Below, one piece after another: positions 35,901 through 50,900 of a stretch of DNA of 64,000 nucleotides. This DNA comes from Paragonimus skrjabini miyazakii. Taxonomy: Eukaryota > Platyhelminthes > Trematoda > Plagiorchiida > Troglotrematidae. Below the pieces are notes generated by a model. That model saw only the letters and a program-made list of their open reading frames with translations, did no database searches and had not been told where the DNA came from. How positions within the stretch are numbered: position 1 is the stretch's first letter; the number at the start of each line of letters is the position of its first letter. The stretch is from positions 116,022-180,021 of the forward strand of contig JTDE01000429.1 in assembly GCA_014338405.1 (NCBI GenBank), given 5' to 3'. Position numbers and translations under genes: made by a program.

Positions 35901-38900
35901 CAAAATTGGTCGCAGAGTTATCCCTTCTTTGTGTATTTTTGGTGCACCTCTCATTCGTGGTGTTTCTGTGCCGATTGGCTTCATGTGCCTATATTGATTT
36001 TCAGATATATGGCTGTGCAACAACAGTATCTGAAGTTGCCTCGCTATTTGCTTTTCCAGCAGTATATTATTTTCCGTCGTTTTATGTTCCTTAAACCTTC
36101 GTTGGTCTTCCAAAATGGTATTCATTTTCGTCACATAATCGTCCTTGTTCATGATGACAATACCAGAATAATGTTCACGTGCATATTGATGATTGACATA
36201 TATATATATTACAATATAATCCAGTGCCACTTGTCATGCAATGACGCACATGCCTAAACTCAACAAAACAAAATTGTGTGTTTCTTAACATTTGCGATTA
36301 AGACAGCAACCTCCAGAAGACGGTATAGGCCACTCCTCTGGTGATCGGAACCACTGCTAATCGTTACTAAACAAATCAGCTCTAGGTGGACTTGTTTCGG
36401 GTTACTGAGAAGTTGAAGATTGTTCCTGCTGGAAGGTGGAAGCTGATCTTCCAACCGCTAGTAAACTATTGAAAATGGGCACGTGATCAAACCGATGTGG
36501 TTCTTCTTCTTGATGCCTTCCCTGAAGAAATAGTGCACTTGTTTCTCAAGAAATTTTGGTATCCCCTGTGAGTAGACGGCCAGTTCACAACCGACTCTCT
36601 ATCAGGTTTATTATTACTTCAGAACACTTCCTTATATTGTAGTTTATATTTTGGTATACATATGATATGGAAATCTTCTGTTAACAAGGAAACCTGCGGC
36701 AACACTGAACTTAGTTTAGGTTGAGAGTTGAATATGTTGGATGGATGACTGTGACATTAGTTCCATAAAAAAAATTAAGGAAAAGTGACTACTGCTATCA
36801 TCGATTCGAAGTTTACAGATGACGAGAATGGCAAGCCTAATACCTTATTTTCCTGAGAGAGTTGGGGCGAACCATCCAAGTTCCTAATGACCTTGCATCA
36901 CATCCCGGTAGGTCTGTTTTTTTGATGCAGGTTAATTAGGCATACTCAAAGTGGTCAGCTTCATTGATTTCACAACTATTCTGGCTTTTTACTGATGTCA
37001 AATATAAAACAATTGGAAATTGAAAGTGGCAACATCCTCGAGGTGGTAAAGCATATCGATTTACTACAACGTTCTATCGATCTATCGTTTCCGATACCTA
37101 AATAAGAATTCTTCTAAAGTTGTCTTAATACTTCTTCATTGTAAGATCAACGCAGTTGCAGCAAATATGTTTGAGAGAGTTTTGAGTATGTTCTTTATGA
37201 AAGTTTTTCTTCACATACTTCCTGGCTAGCTGCTGACCAGTTCCATTAATTGAAACGGTCATTTAGAAATCTACGCTAATTTGCACTCTTAAGTTAATCT
37301 ACTGTGTTCTCAATCACTTTCATACAGAGCATTAAAAATTAGTTGCGATAGAATAAAGTGTATTAACTTGACCCTACAATAATTTCCATTGTTCCAGAGA
37401 AAATCGTGTGAGCTAATCCTGTGTATCCGGAAATCCTGTAGTTGGATACCTTAAAATGTCCACCTTTGTTTTTGAACATGATTCAACGACCACAAGTATT
37501 TCATCGCATAGATTACGTGTACATCATAGTCAGTGCCAGTATCAGTCTTGGAAATTCAGTCACGTGAGTCAAAATCTTACAATTTAGTGAAGGTTTAATC
37601 TTGTGCAAGAACTAACGAGATAAACAGTGAGTTGAAGCTCATTCATCAACCAAATAAAATGCAAAAATTGAGAAAAAACTATCTGACTACTGGTAAATAG
37701 CATGCAGGCATTTTTCTTGTTGCGATATACTCCCAGGTCGAAGTGTAAGCACTGTCAAAACAGTTAACAGTAGATACATTTTGACAAAAGGGTAGTGCAT
37801 GACATGTCTGGGATGTAGTCTGGAGTAATAGTACAATCGAACTATCCGCTCTGCATCGCTGTTTTATTGAGCAGTTTTACCCCGAATAACGTGCAGAGCG
37901 TATGCTGTCAGTAACAACTGGATTAAGTACATTTAACATACTGCAGAGCACACTATGTCAAAGTCCTTATCCAATGGAAAACATATCAAAAAGCGCCCTT
38001 ATCAGGGTAATCGCTACAGTCTGAAGTCGGGTAAGCATTTTTCCGGTGAATGACGGGCGAGAAGCCAACTGAGGTACCTATAATTACGACGAAGAAGAGA
38101 ATAATTTCTTGACTGACTAGGTCACGGTTTTACTAATACATATGTCGTGGGTTTGGTGATAAAACCAAAAGATGGATTGACGCTACAGTAGTCGAAATAC
38201 AACTGATATTGTCTCGACTGATCAATTTCAGACGAACACGCTGGGAGCCATTATTGAGAAAATATCCCATCTTCCAGTAGTCGTTTTCTGCAACTTGTAT
38301 TATCATTACTGACGCACAGTGTTCTCTTATATTTGTTAGCCATATTATACTATGAACACTGTGCTGTGAATGAAACGCCCACTTTTATTCCCGAATTGGA
38401 TAATCTTTCCGGCTAATTGACATGCGAAAGAACGAATATAGTTCATTACAAAACGTGTCGATGTTTAACCCACAGGCAGAAAATGGCACACTTTCGTCTT
38501 TTGGCCGCTGATACAACAAATGAAATAACATTGGTCGATAAAAATTTGACGACAGCAAAATTTTTTGCGGCTGACTCAAGTGAGAACGAACAGCTTCAAA
38601 ACAGGCGTTTTCCCCTGATTACACCGACACGGGTTCGCGAGCGGTACGCAAGACAAGTCCGTGTGGTAACCGAGGTGAGTTACTTTGCTCCGTTTGAAAT
38701 AAAGAATACAGGACGTACGATAACATTTTTCGATGAGCTGGGACTAGTTACATAAAGTGAAAGTCTAGCTGCGCGGGGGGAATAATGTCAAAAGTTTCAT
38801 ATTTTAAGGCGAACATCACATTTGACCGTATCTTTCGTACTCAGAAAGAATTTCCAGCCAGCCTATGTAAAAAAGAAGCACTTGATTCAAGTTTCGCTCT

Positions 38901-41900
38901 GATTAGAGCTCGTCAGTGGTGCATATTTCTGCCGTGGCTGGCTTTAGAACTCCGGCCACACTTTCATGAGGCAACCGTGTTGACAACTGCGTCATTCACG
39001 ACCAAGTTATCGCAAGTGAACGCACAGCCATATTCGTTTGTAAGTAATAATCAGTTTCCCGATTGTCTCGATTGAAAACACAGCTACAGTCTGTTAACTC
39101 CAGTCGATAACCCTGCGATCAGGATAGGGGAATCCTTTTGCAGTTTTGTCTGTTGATTGGTACATTGTCTCACTTTCACAAGATGCAAATTAGTAGCAAC
39201 ACCCAACATCCGAAGCAATTACAGCCTTTCGGAAGTTACTTCATCACCATACTTAGTCTCGTTTTCAGTACGACCTGCTCACCATTCTTGCAGTTGTGCA
39301 ACAAGTTCGAAACAAGTGATTGTTGTTTTAGTCAACTGCTAAACAGCTCTAAGTTACGCAGTCCCATTAGTCATGTTGCGATTCTTCAGATTGTCAATAT
39401 GAATGAACAGTGATTAGATATGTTCGATGACTGATAATATATCCTGCCATAAAAGTTGCGCTTTAATATGGTTCTCCCAAGTTTTATGTGTTCTATATTA
39501 ATACCGAACACACCGTCGGCAGCCTTTCTGTTCCAATGCATTGGGATGAGTTCGTTTAGAATAAGCTGCTACTGTTGATATTACTGCCAAGCTGTTAGTA
39601 AAGGACGTCTGTTTAAAGTTCATGGTTGGGGCGTTGTCATTCAGTTGACATACTTTCCAGTTAAAATGGTGCAGTATCAACAAACAACAAGATGAATGCT
39701 ACAATACAAGTGGTCTCTCAGATAAGAGTCAACCCAGGGAAGCAGTCTGATCACGGACTGTCCTTCGACTGTTTCTAAACTGGTAACTATAGGTAAGACA
39801 GAGCGGTAACATAACAAGACTAACCATACTGTAATGTGCAGAATTGTATGACAGCGTGGCAGGTTTGTCCTGTCGAAAGTGCGTATAATGGTAAAGTAAG
39901 CTGGAAGGCAAACAAGGTGAGCAAAACTCAGTTAAGTTGGGTGATATGACCAAGTCACGAATGGCAATCTGGTAAACGATTTAGAATGTTCTGATTGCAG
40001 CGTGATACAAGTGGATCCACCCAATTGAGAACGAAATTTTCGATCTTCATGGACCAAAAGGATGAGTAGCATTTTGAGACGTGCACTAGAAGCCCCAAAC
40101 TAAACGACAGTTGCCACGAGTCAACAGTCAGAAAGAATGGACGGAATAATCTGTTAAAAATGCTTTACAATATTGTAAGATGAGCAGTGATCCTAAATTC
40201 ACTGAAATAACATTACCGCGAGACGTGGCAAACAATCTAATCCCAGCGCTCAGCTTAAACAGTCGATTGCCTTTAATGAGGTCGATACTTATGGTAACGG
40301 TGACATACAAATGCTTGACCGTTCACAGAGCGGGTACAGAATCACAGCGCAACGCATAACCACTCAAAGATTAAGGGAGGAAGTAAACCGTATTCAATCA
40401 CTGTTTATTGTAACAAGAAGCTCTGGAGTATTTTCAGTGAGCAAGCCACAGTTAATCGGCATTTGGCGGAGTGTTTTTATCTAATTGTCTGAGCCAAAAA
40501 TTCCACAATTTCGTTCTTATTACGTCTATTTTAAACATGCGGGCAAAATCTAAACGCCGTAAACTGACAGTTGCAGTGAGAGGGGGAGCGTTGTTCAGCT
40601 GCTTGTCGTGTAATGTAAAGTCTCCAATTACTTCGTTCGTTGCCATATCGGCACATTTTATTGCACCAAGATTGATCCACCTTCGAAGGTATTTCATCGA
40701 TCTTGCACGGTTTGCACGCAGGCGAGGAGCATTGAAACGTTCCATCTTGTATCGCCCGGACTATGTTGAACTAGGTTAGACTTATTTATTTCGGCAAACT
40801 TGGCAGGTGAGATGAACATCTGCAGTGAATCCAAATCAAATCTAGACTAAGCGAGACATCTTTTCGCGCAGACACAGTAAAGCAGGTGGTTAGGCACGCG
40901 ACAAATAGAGGAAGTTTGGAAGAGGTTGTATAAGCACATCCACCATAGATGCACTGCCTGCTAAACAAATGTTTTGCCACGCACAAAAGTAGTGTACGGT
41001 TAAATATTGTGGACGTACTGTGATAGTTAGAAGAGTGCAGCAGAGATGTATGGTAGAAAGCACACACAAATGTCTAATCGGACTGTACAATGTGACCAGT
41101 AAACAGGCTTATGAAATCAAATGGAAAGACGTCCAGTTACAAATGTGGCATCTGTTGTGGAAAGGCACCCAATACCATTTCCCCATTACTACTAACCAAC
41201 CCGCCGATTATAGGGCCGTCATTTGATTGAATAAGTTCGTACTTGTAGTTCATATGATATCCTCCACTGTCATTAGTCTTACGTGTAATTAGATGGCAAA
41301 TGAAGAAAAATTACTGTGAAGGGCGAGCATCAACCATGGCTTGTTAAATACCTAGGAAACAAACATAATGTGTGACAAGAGATTAAAACATTGTATAAGT
41401 AAAACGCCACAACAGATCACTTGAATGTCTCAGATAGCTATTATCATTCTGAGGTACCTATGTGACGTCCAGTGCTGTAGAAATAACGCATATCAGTTAT
41501 ACAACTGAAGTAGCACCACCTATTCTCGACTGAATGTGCATCCAGACAATCCACTGGCTATGATGATTTATTTATGTTGCGTCATTTTTATATTTGTCGC
41601 AAAGTATACATACTGGCATGACGTTTGGCCCAACCACTGAGAACAACAGACATGGTTATAGTCCAATTTGGAAGCTTTAATTAGTAAAAGTACAGTCGAC
41701 CACGCCACACATTTTATTTCCCCGAAACAAGAAAAACCCTCGATTCTTCGGAACCGGAGAGTTGCTAACTCTAATCAGTATGGTTGCCTGCTTCGCTCTA
41801 GGCTTGACGGTACTCAAGCACTCCCAACCACCGGCTGTCTTGTTCACACACCACAATATCACAACCCTTCATTATATCTGCTGTATAAATGGTCTATGTC

Positions 41901-44900
41901 AGCCAGTCACACATAAGTTATTTGTTCAGGACTAGAGCCGCATGCTTAAATGGATCCCGTTGGTCTGCAAAGGTTGCTTTTAAAGTAAGCTTGAGCCCCA
42001 ATATGAGCCCAACTGACGTAATACACGGAATAATAGGGGATATTTAAAACTACCTGCTCATATTATCTTTCTGCTAACCCCAAATGTTTTAAATACTATC
42101 CTGTCGTGGCTGATGACAAATTTTTACCCTGACGTTGTAGTGTTTGTCCTTACGTTAACAAAGAATTACCTTGTTTTATAGGCCCAGTCACACAGGCTAT
42201 ATGTTGTCGGACTTGGTACCAAACAAGGTTATTTGAATCGTCCCTTGAAAGGGGAGGAAATCCCTCTCGTTTACCCAAGGGTGTCGAATTCGAGCAAACT
42301 TTCCATTAAACTGCTTTAGAAGAAAAGCGATAGATACACTGATTAAATATGTGCTTGACTCCACGGGGAATTTCACCCGCGTTTGTGGACATGTCACACC
42401 AAAGTGTTGATCATTGCTCCACTACCTTACCTTAGGTGTGACTGGACTAATGCGAATGACATTTGGGCCAGGATGGCTTGAAGGTAACGACTATGTCGCC
42501 CGTTTGATGAAAGCTACAGGAAAATGTCTAGTTGCAAGGTAAACCTGGAAAAATATGACAACTGTTTGAAACATGTTAATCAAAATCCTCGGATATTTCT
42601 AATTCAGGGAGAAACGCTATTGTTACCCTATTTTACGCGTTTTTATAAGTTTGCTGCCATCGTTTGTGTAGCTCATGGTTACATTGGTTTCTGTTAGTTA
42701 AAGAAGTAGCTTGACTGGACAACTTTACGTTGGTTATACAAAATATACTACTCCAATAATGCGTGTGATAATTCTTATATACTTTTAGATTTTGACAATG
42801 ATGGAAGATTTGCTTGAAAGCGTGAAGAATGCGGATGAAAAATATACAGCCACTTTTCTCTCTGAAAATTAACCAGAACGTCGAAGTATTGCTGTCATCA
42901 TCGTTAATTTTCATGTACTATGATTGGTCTTTTGGTTTTTCTAATCAATTATAACAATATTCAATGCTTCATATAATCGTTCTAGCGTGTTACGTGGTCG
43001 AACTAAGCGAACGTGTTTTAAGTAAGAACGCAGAGGAAATATGAGGCACTCTAAAGGGAAGCTTATTTGAAATAACTGGTTTTTCAGATAAGTAAGTCAT
43101 TGCAACTTAGACCAATTCTCAAATATACGCAAGTTTATTCGAGCGAATGCATTTGTGCCGGTTAACTTCTCAAGAGAGAATAGTGTAATGCATTTATTTG
43201 AACAAATCGACCTACAATCATTTAGTAAATTGCTATTCGTAAGCGTTGGTAACTAAATGCCGAGATATAACGTCAGTTTACTGATCTAATTATATAAACT
43301 GCAAACATATCGTATCGTAAAAAACTGCTTCTCACAACGGGAATATCATTTGTGAACAGGTTGGGTATCCGCCAGCGCTGGATCACTTACACCAGTCGGA
43401 GGTTAACCAGCTACCAGTAATAGAAATTCCATACTCGAATTCAGATATTAGTCCATTTCACCATCATATGGAATTAACCAAATCATCAAGGTGATAAACC
43501 ACCCTGATGAAATTATTAAACAAACTTAGGTCAGAATTCACAAACCGCTTGTTGTGAACAACAAAATACTGAGCAGGTTTTGTTTTCTGTCGTAGATCTT
43601 CAGACCAAGCACATCACAATACACATGAAAACAATGGGTTTTTGAGCATGGAAACCAGTTACCACCAATAAATGTTTCGCCAACTTTTGAATGTAAGTAT
43701 TCTTTAACCCATTCAGTTGGACACCCTGCATACTTCAAAGAGAGCCAGAAGCGTTAACCAAGATTAGGAAAATTAGCGAAGTTTCAAAAAGTGGTTATGA
43801 AAATCGTTATTATTAACGTTAGAATTAACCAGTTATTCTCTTGATTCGTAGACTCTTGGGCACTTGTTCCGCTTTAACACGCATGATGCGCAAACGTGCG
43901 CATTTCATTCAAACGGTTCATTGTATACTTTAAGTAGTTGCATACAGGGCAATTTTCCACAGATTATTGAGTGCTGTCGAAGTGTGCGAATTAGCTTGCT
44001 AGTGAGCACACTTGCTGAACATCAACACAGTTGCTCCAATGTCAATGACTAGCATAGGTAGCTATATCTTCACCACAGAGGACTCAAACGTTCATCGAAT
44101 TCCTAACATCATCAACCCATGAATGATGTAACTGAGCGAACGTTACAAGCGTGGCGGCGCATAAACAAACATTACGTCAGCATACAAAAGCCATCCTGGC
44201 GTGGGTGGCGCGGTACGACAACAATATCTCATCTGAACTAGTTGGTACTTGGTCATTTCATACATAATAATAGGCGTGTTGTAATCGGATAACCCCACTT
44301 TCGTCCCGATTGCATTATTTAGCTTGCCATGGTGAACTCCAGAAAGTTCGGGATTTTGAATCCTTAATGGGCGCACAGACAAGGCTTTCAGCCTAATGAC
44401 AGGTTGGTTAATCTGACCTTGAACCAGACAGACTAAACCTGAACGTATACATCAGTCTACCACGAAACATTTCCACTCATCTCATGGAGTGGATAAATCA
44501 AACTTACTAACCGATACGCATGCCTGTGAACGCATCATGACTGTCACACTAAATCGGGTGCTTTCACACACCTTGGGTGTTTAACGTGTATATTCTGACA
44601 AAACACCAGCAACTAGAATTACAGACATCACTTCGGTGTCAGTGCGGTTAAGTGTGGACGTTTACCTTCGTGAAAACAAATATTATTTTTGAAAGACAGG
44701 GTGATACCTTGCATTGCCATCGACTCACTAATAACCAATTGAAATTAATATGGTTTCAGGAAGCTACCAGTAATATAGTGATAAACCACCCACAGGTTAA
44801 TGGCTTGAATGAAGATACTTTCAGAGAGACGTATTTTAGTACCAGGTGGTTATCGCAAGTGGTACTTAAGCGAACTAGTTCCCCAACTAAACAAGGTCTA

Positions 44901-47900
44901 AGTGAGTAATCAGGTAATCGTGGTATCAGAAATATCACAAGCATGCTACTTGACAAATTCTATTCAGTATGTTCCGATTTTCTAAAAAAAGCTGAAATGA
45001 TTGCTATGTATTGATTTAATGGTTATCGTTAGGTAAACTACCCACCATTGTGCACGTGAACGAAGTTCCACTAGGTCATGAACCAATCAGACGGTCAACC
45101 GATTACAATGAAACAGTACAGGGTAGAATTTATTAACCGTCATTCATCTCAACGCTATCTCTGACACCTTTTAAACTCACCTCCAATCCACGGCCACAAA
45201 TGGTTTACTTGGTTGGACTACCATAGACTTTCATCCACGCGGTCTATTGCAGGTAAAAACAGGTGTATTTTTGCCAACTACTTCCAGGTGAGATACCTGA
45301 ACATTTCAGACACTAATTTACCTAGTTTAACTAATACTAGTTTAACTTATCACCTGACTAGAGAATTATTTCTTGACTGACGATTACACAACGCACATTA
45401 TTTTCACAAGTGACCGCACCGTTGGTTAGTATGAACTTCTAAAGTGTGCAGCTGAGTAGGTTTCAGATCTGATTATATAATATGCACTTATCTACCTTTC
45501 AATCGGAAAAACCTAGTATTTTTAAAGAGGTACATTGGAAAATATTACACCGTGTGAAACACCTTTAGTTGAAATCGGGGCAACAGTAATTCGAAATAGA
45601 TAGTATGTTAACATATATAGTGAGGGTGTCGTTAATCCACTTCAGGTTAATAGGGGCATTGCATGACGTTAACACACTGTATGAGCAGTTGTCACTGTTT
45701 TTGGCCTTTTGGATGTCTAGTCTAACAGTTATCAAATTGACTCTAATCAGTATGCGTCTAAATGTCTCGTGTGGTTGTCTGGATTGCAGAATTTATGTGA
45801 TCCTTAGAAAATACCAGTAGGTTTCAGTCGTTGCAAGCACGTACTAATTTCGCTAAGAATCCTTGGAGCTCAGCCAATCGATTTTACCAGGATTTATTGA
45901 CGGTTCAGAGTCACAGGTTTTAAACAGATCGTAATGCGTGTGTATGACTGAATCCTTTGGCCTCGTTTCTCTCAAGAGTCGTTGAACCAAAGCCATTCTA
46001 ACCTTCTATATTTACTGAATGCTCTTTTCAACAATATTTACTTTGTCTTGTAAGAAGATATGACTTCGCATCTCCCTTTGATTTTTGTTGGTCTGTTCGT
46101 TCAGGAAAATCGGTAAACATTCCGCTTTACTCAGCACAAAACGTACAGAAGGCCACAAGCAAAAACCTGTTAAGCAGAGTGGGATAAGTTCCTAGCACAA
46201 CATTCAGTTGACCACTCCCTGACCTATTACAAAACCATCACAGAATGCTGCAAATTATGGTTTAGCGTTCTTCAGTGAACTGAGGTCTATATTATAAGTT
46301 AATTTTGCTGGTTAACTCAACCCCTCGTGGTTCATCGGCCGTTGCGTGTGAAAACGCAGTCGCTGTCAGCGGTAGTGGGCTGCTGGGATGCACGTTCTCT
46401 TGGAAAATGCAGACTGAAATGGTCGAAAGCTTTCCATTTTTTCCTGTTAGTTGTAGCATGAGTCGTATCTGACACCACAGGAAAGCTAAAGGAGCACTTA
46501 AAAATTGCAGCCCAAATGAACGTTTTGAAAATTTAAACAGACTATCAACTTTTTGTCAGTCTGCAGCCGGAAAATTCAGGACTTGTTTTCTGCCAACGGC
46601 TGTTCTCATCCAAAACCATTGCAACTGACAACCACAACCCAATAACAGTGTTCTAACACGACAGTTTAACAGAAACAGAGCAGTTGTCATGGTTGTCATC
46701 CATTGTATGATGGGTAGGTTGGTGGTGTTCAAGGGACAGAAATGCACTTACAAATGTCAGCATTTCTGTAATTCCTTTTAACACTAGTCAACAGGAACTA
46801 ACTAGCAAATCAGACCGAAATGGGGAATAACGTAGTATGGAGTTAACACTAACAGCAAAAGAGAAAGCAATTGGTGTACGCCACAGAGCAAACACAATAC
46901 GCAGATACAACAAAGAACAGCACCACATTTTTGATCGTATTTCCTCACAACATGTGGTCGGTGAATAAATTTTCGTGTTTAGCTAATTTATGTGGGTTTC
47001 TTCGGAGTGTCCTGCTGTTGATTTGATTAAATTACTTTGTGGAAAGTAAACTTCACTTATAATTAATCCCAGCCATCTCATTCAGAGAGACTGCTTAGTC
47101 AGCTTCTTTCGGAAAGAGACATTAGAGTCAAATTTAGCTCTATTTGGAGTTCGTATGTGATGCATACTCATTCCATTTGTAAGACAAGAACTCTGTCCAC
47201 GTTCCGATGAACAATCATGTCGACCACTGCGCCAATAACTTCACTGTAGACATGACCGAAATATCGTACGCAAATGCTCAGTCACAATCCCTAGTGAGTA
47301 ATTCTTTCATTTTCTGACCGCCTCGAGTGGAGACAATAACTGTTATATTGAATCCAATCGATGATTCAACCGCTTGAACCTCTCGTACTTCTGGAAATCA
47401 CGGAGGACTGCTGAACTGTGTTGTGATTACTAACAAGTAATAGTGATTGTGTTATGTTTTAAGGCAGTTTCTTTAACTAGGGATTCTGAGTCCATATTAA
47501 TGGACGATTTTGTTTTTAATATGTGCTTGTTTCTCACACGCTTTCAATGAAAAGATTCACAACTTCTCAAAATTGGCCGCTCTATTTAGGAACCCACGTA
47601 TTCTGAAGGTCCACTTGATAGCTGTGACTATAACAGCCTTGCTTTACTCACGCCCAAACGATTTATTGCCTTGAAATATGAAACTCGGAGAACGACGAAA
47701 ATAATAGCAGCGGACCGGATCTGAACCTCTCACTGGTATATTACTCACGGTTTTACCCTACGACGAATCTCGGTACGCCGACACTTTTATAAGCATTTTA
47801 CCCTGATAGCATTAACTTGTAAGCAAGCCGTAACGCTGATAAGGTAACAGTGATACCACTGAAAGTCCCGAATGATTTAACCAGTCCACATCTCCCGTGG

Positions 47901-50900
47901 TATGGACAAACGACCAGTCGTTGTTGAAATGAACAGTTTAACTTGTAACTATATGTGTTATATTTTTGTCCGACGTTTAGAAAACATGTTCATGCACTGA
48001 TGAAGATTACACACAGTTGTGGTTGATCATTGTTGTCACGTCAGTTTACCCTAGTTGCAAATCTGTCACCCAACGTTTTTTTCAGAAAGAGTTTTATATA
48101 CGTGTGAAGTTTGGGATAATCAAAAAATCGTTCGTATTCACGAGAGAACAAAGGTAAGAGACGGTACAATCCCACGTACAAAGAACGGTTATTACGTTCT
48201 GACCCACTTACCTATATACTGGCTTTAATGTTCTAATGATTGACTGTTAAATTGGTTTGGTGTATGCAAATGAGCTAAATTGTTTGAAACTTTTCAAATT
48301 TTCAATAGACATCCATTTGTTGAAATCAGGTACATCCGTTGTGACAATGGAGTGTACTTAATACCAAGTTGAAGTGAAGTCGCAGAAAGTTCACTCTTTT
48401 AAAGTTTGGTGATAAGCCTCAAAACCATTTTCCACTAATCAATTCCATTATAACCAAGATACGTGGAGTTGAGGGTGAAAGTGGATTCTGTCAATTCTAT
48501 CAGATAGGTTAATTTTATTTGGTGAATTATTTCGTAAGAGCCATCACATCATTGTTGTGTGTCAACTAGATTAAAAACAAAGTTTCAGCGAACAGACTTC
48601 AATAAATTCTCCTATTTGGCTGGTACAATTACATATATATCTGTGCAAATTCTCTTTGCTCCATTCGTCAGACAACGTATCAGACCACGTTTGCGACCGA
48701 GCGGTACGTAGCTATAAAGTATAGGTATTGACCAATCCCTGTTTTCTTCCTAAATACGCTCCTCTTTAGTGGACCATCTGGTCTGCGTATCAGTGCCACG
48801 TCAAGAAAAAACATTCTCCCATTAATTTCTTCCTCCAACCTGAATTTAATGTTGTTATCAGCCTTGTTAAAAGTGTCTAGTAGTTTCTGCGGGTCTTATA
48901 AGTTGTTTTTCACACGAAAGATATCGTCTACATATCTTTGGTAACAGCTTGTATCTTTAATCACATCATTCAACTTGTTGTTTTCGAGCATGCTGATGAA
49001 TATGTCGGCAAGAACTAGTCCCAGTGGAGACCCCATATCAACAACATCCACTTGACGATATACCTCTCTATTAAACTGGAATTGGATAGTACTTGTACAT
49101 GTTCATGAATGCTACGGGGATTTTCAGTTATCAACTGGATTTGAAAGACAATCTTGCTCGGGAAAGCTTCACCAACCTAATTTGCACGACAAGTAAGATA
49201 AAGTGAATAAAACAAAAGGGTGAATGATTCATTTAATTCTTTAGGATTGGATTACATAGTAGCATTGGTTCCTTCTTATGGTATCCGATTCCGATGTCTA
49301 GTTTGCTCAAACAACCACCTGGTATGTGTGGCAGATGCCTGATAGTGTATGGTGATCAAATACAGCCCTTAAAACTAACGGGATGTATTAATATTTTCGG
49401 TTATCCGAACAAGTGCATATCTCGTAAGCAACATATAGAGCGCAATAGGCGATTGGTTGGGAACGGAACGACCTAGGCTGTAATATATTTTGCTATAATT
49501 TTTAGATACTTAAAGTAGACTATGAAATCTTCACGACCAAAACGAAAAGCAAAATGTTACTTGGAAAGCCGGAATTTACCACCGCAAAAGCATGATTACG
49601 AATGCCCGGGATATGTCTAAGTAATCTATTAACAAACATTGCGGCATATCGTTGGAAGTGTGAGTTAGGCTGGATTGATAAACCTGAATGCGGCAACCGT
49701 GTTGAATTCACGAGGCTTCAACAGTGAGTGCTATCGCGCATAAATGCCGAAAGTTGTTTACACTGACGTCGACTGGTATTGCGGCAGCTGCCTATGAAAT
49801 CTGGTACCTGGACACGACTGGCGTGTATTCGTTAACACACATGCGAACCTGTTTGTAGATTCCATCTAATAAGCAGACTCAACACCCAATCAAAGTTTAC
49901 TTGTGATATAGTGGACAGTTATGTTTGAGTTTTGATGAAAGGACTGGATGAATGTAGTTTTGTAAAAACTAGAACCAAGAACCGTTTGGTAGTTACTTGA
50001 AGTAGTTGTGTATTGTGAGAAACTTTTTGGTTTGTTACGAATATATATAAGATAGCGCGGGAAAGATTTTTGTTAGAGGCGGTCATTGCGTCCATTCGTT
50101 TTAATCGCAATCACGTGACACACCGAAAAGATAATGATTATTTCTGAAGCAAACTTAGAGTTACCAGTGGTTTCTTAAGACTACCGTGATCCCTCATAGA
50201 AAACAAAGACAGGCATTTTATAACTTTGAAATCGCTTTAGGTTAATTGCGTGCGTTTAACAAAACTCTAGTTATTTTCAGCCGTTTCACTTGGCTGCAAG
50301 TAAATTTTACGGTAAACGACGGAGTTATTTCATCCAAGCATATGGTTTAAGATAAACGCCTGAAAATAACGGCAAATCTCTTTTCATCTGTGTAAGACCA
50401 GACGTTTTGATTTGTTGACTAGACTGCCCCTAGACTGCCCCCTAGCACGTCACCTCAGGAATCTGTCCTATTTCTTGACATGTGTCAGCGCGACCGAAGG
50501 TGAAAAAACAGGCGCAATGGCTGGTTTTCAGAACCAAACTGAGACATGTTGCTGGCTGGCACAGAAATGCAAGTAGAATGTGTTAATGGTGGGATGTAAA
50601 CCCAGATCAGGACATTTTCAGCTGGTCGCTAAGTTTACAGCCTTGTACTGTCACTCAGAAAACACTTTCATTCTGTGTACCATAAGCTGGCTTCACTTTT
50701 AAATGCGCAATAGACTGTGACAGTGAACAAACCTTTCTGAATGTATAATTGTACGCTGCGTATCCTCCGTTAGTTCAAATGCTTTCGTTATTTTTATCTC
50801 CTGCACCTTTCCCACTTTGTAGAACAGTGTTTGAATTTAGGGCATTTAGGTGGCATTGGTGGGAAATGGAGGAAATTGAGGTACTCTCAGCCTCACGCGA

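Larger units (their letters stand above)
32979..38475. other. Gene B intron 4, contains a Penelope element
   Basis: A 5.5-kb intron. The minus-strand Penelope copy at about 34990-36230 is its only recognised content. Confidence 0.5.
39040..44759. other. Gene B intron 6, two unassigned coding-like pieces
   Basis: Contains a 97-codon minus-strand ORF (40452-40745) and a splice-bounded plus-strand piece (42436-42539), described separately. Nothing else was recognised in 5.7 kb. Confidence 0.35.

Noticed and set aside
36260..36454. Minus-strand ORF upstream of the 35-kb Penelope RT as its N-terminus
   Set aside because: No resemblance to the Penelope N-terminal region; the RT homology begins only at about GIVIMNKDD.
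48086..48153. Phase-0 reading of gene B exon 8
   Set aside because: It would end in phase 2 and could not join exon 9, and its residues look less protein-like than the phase-1 reading.
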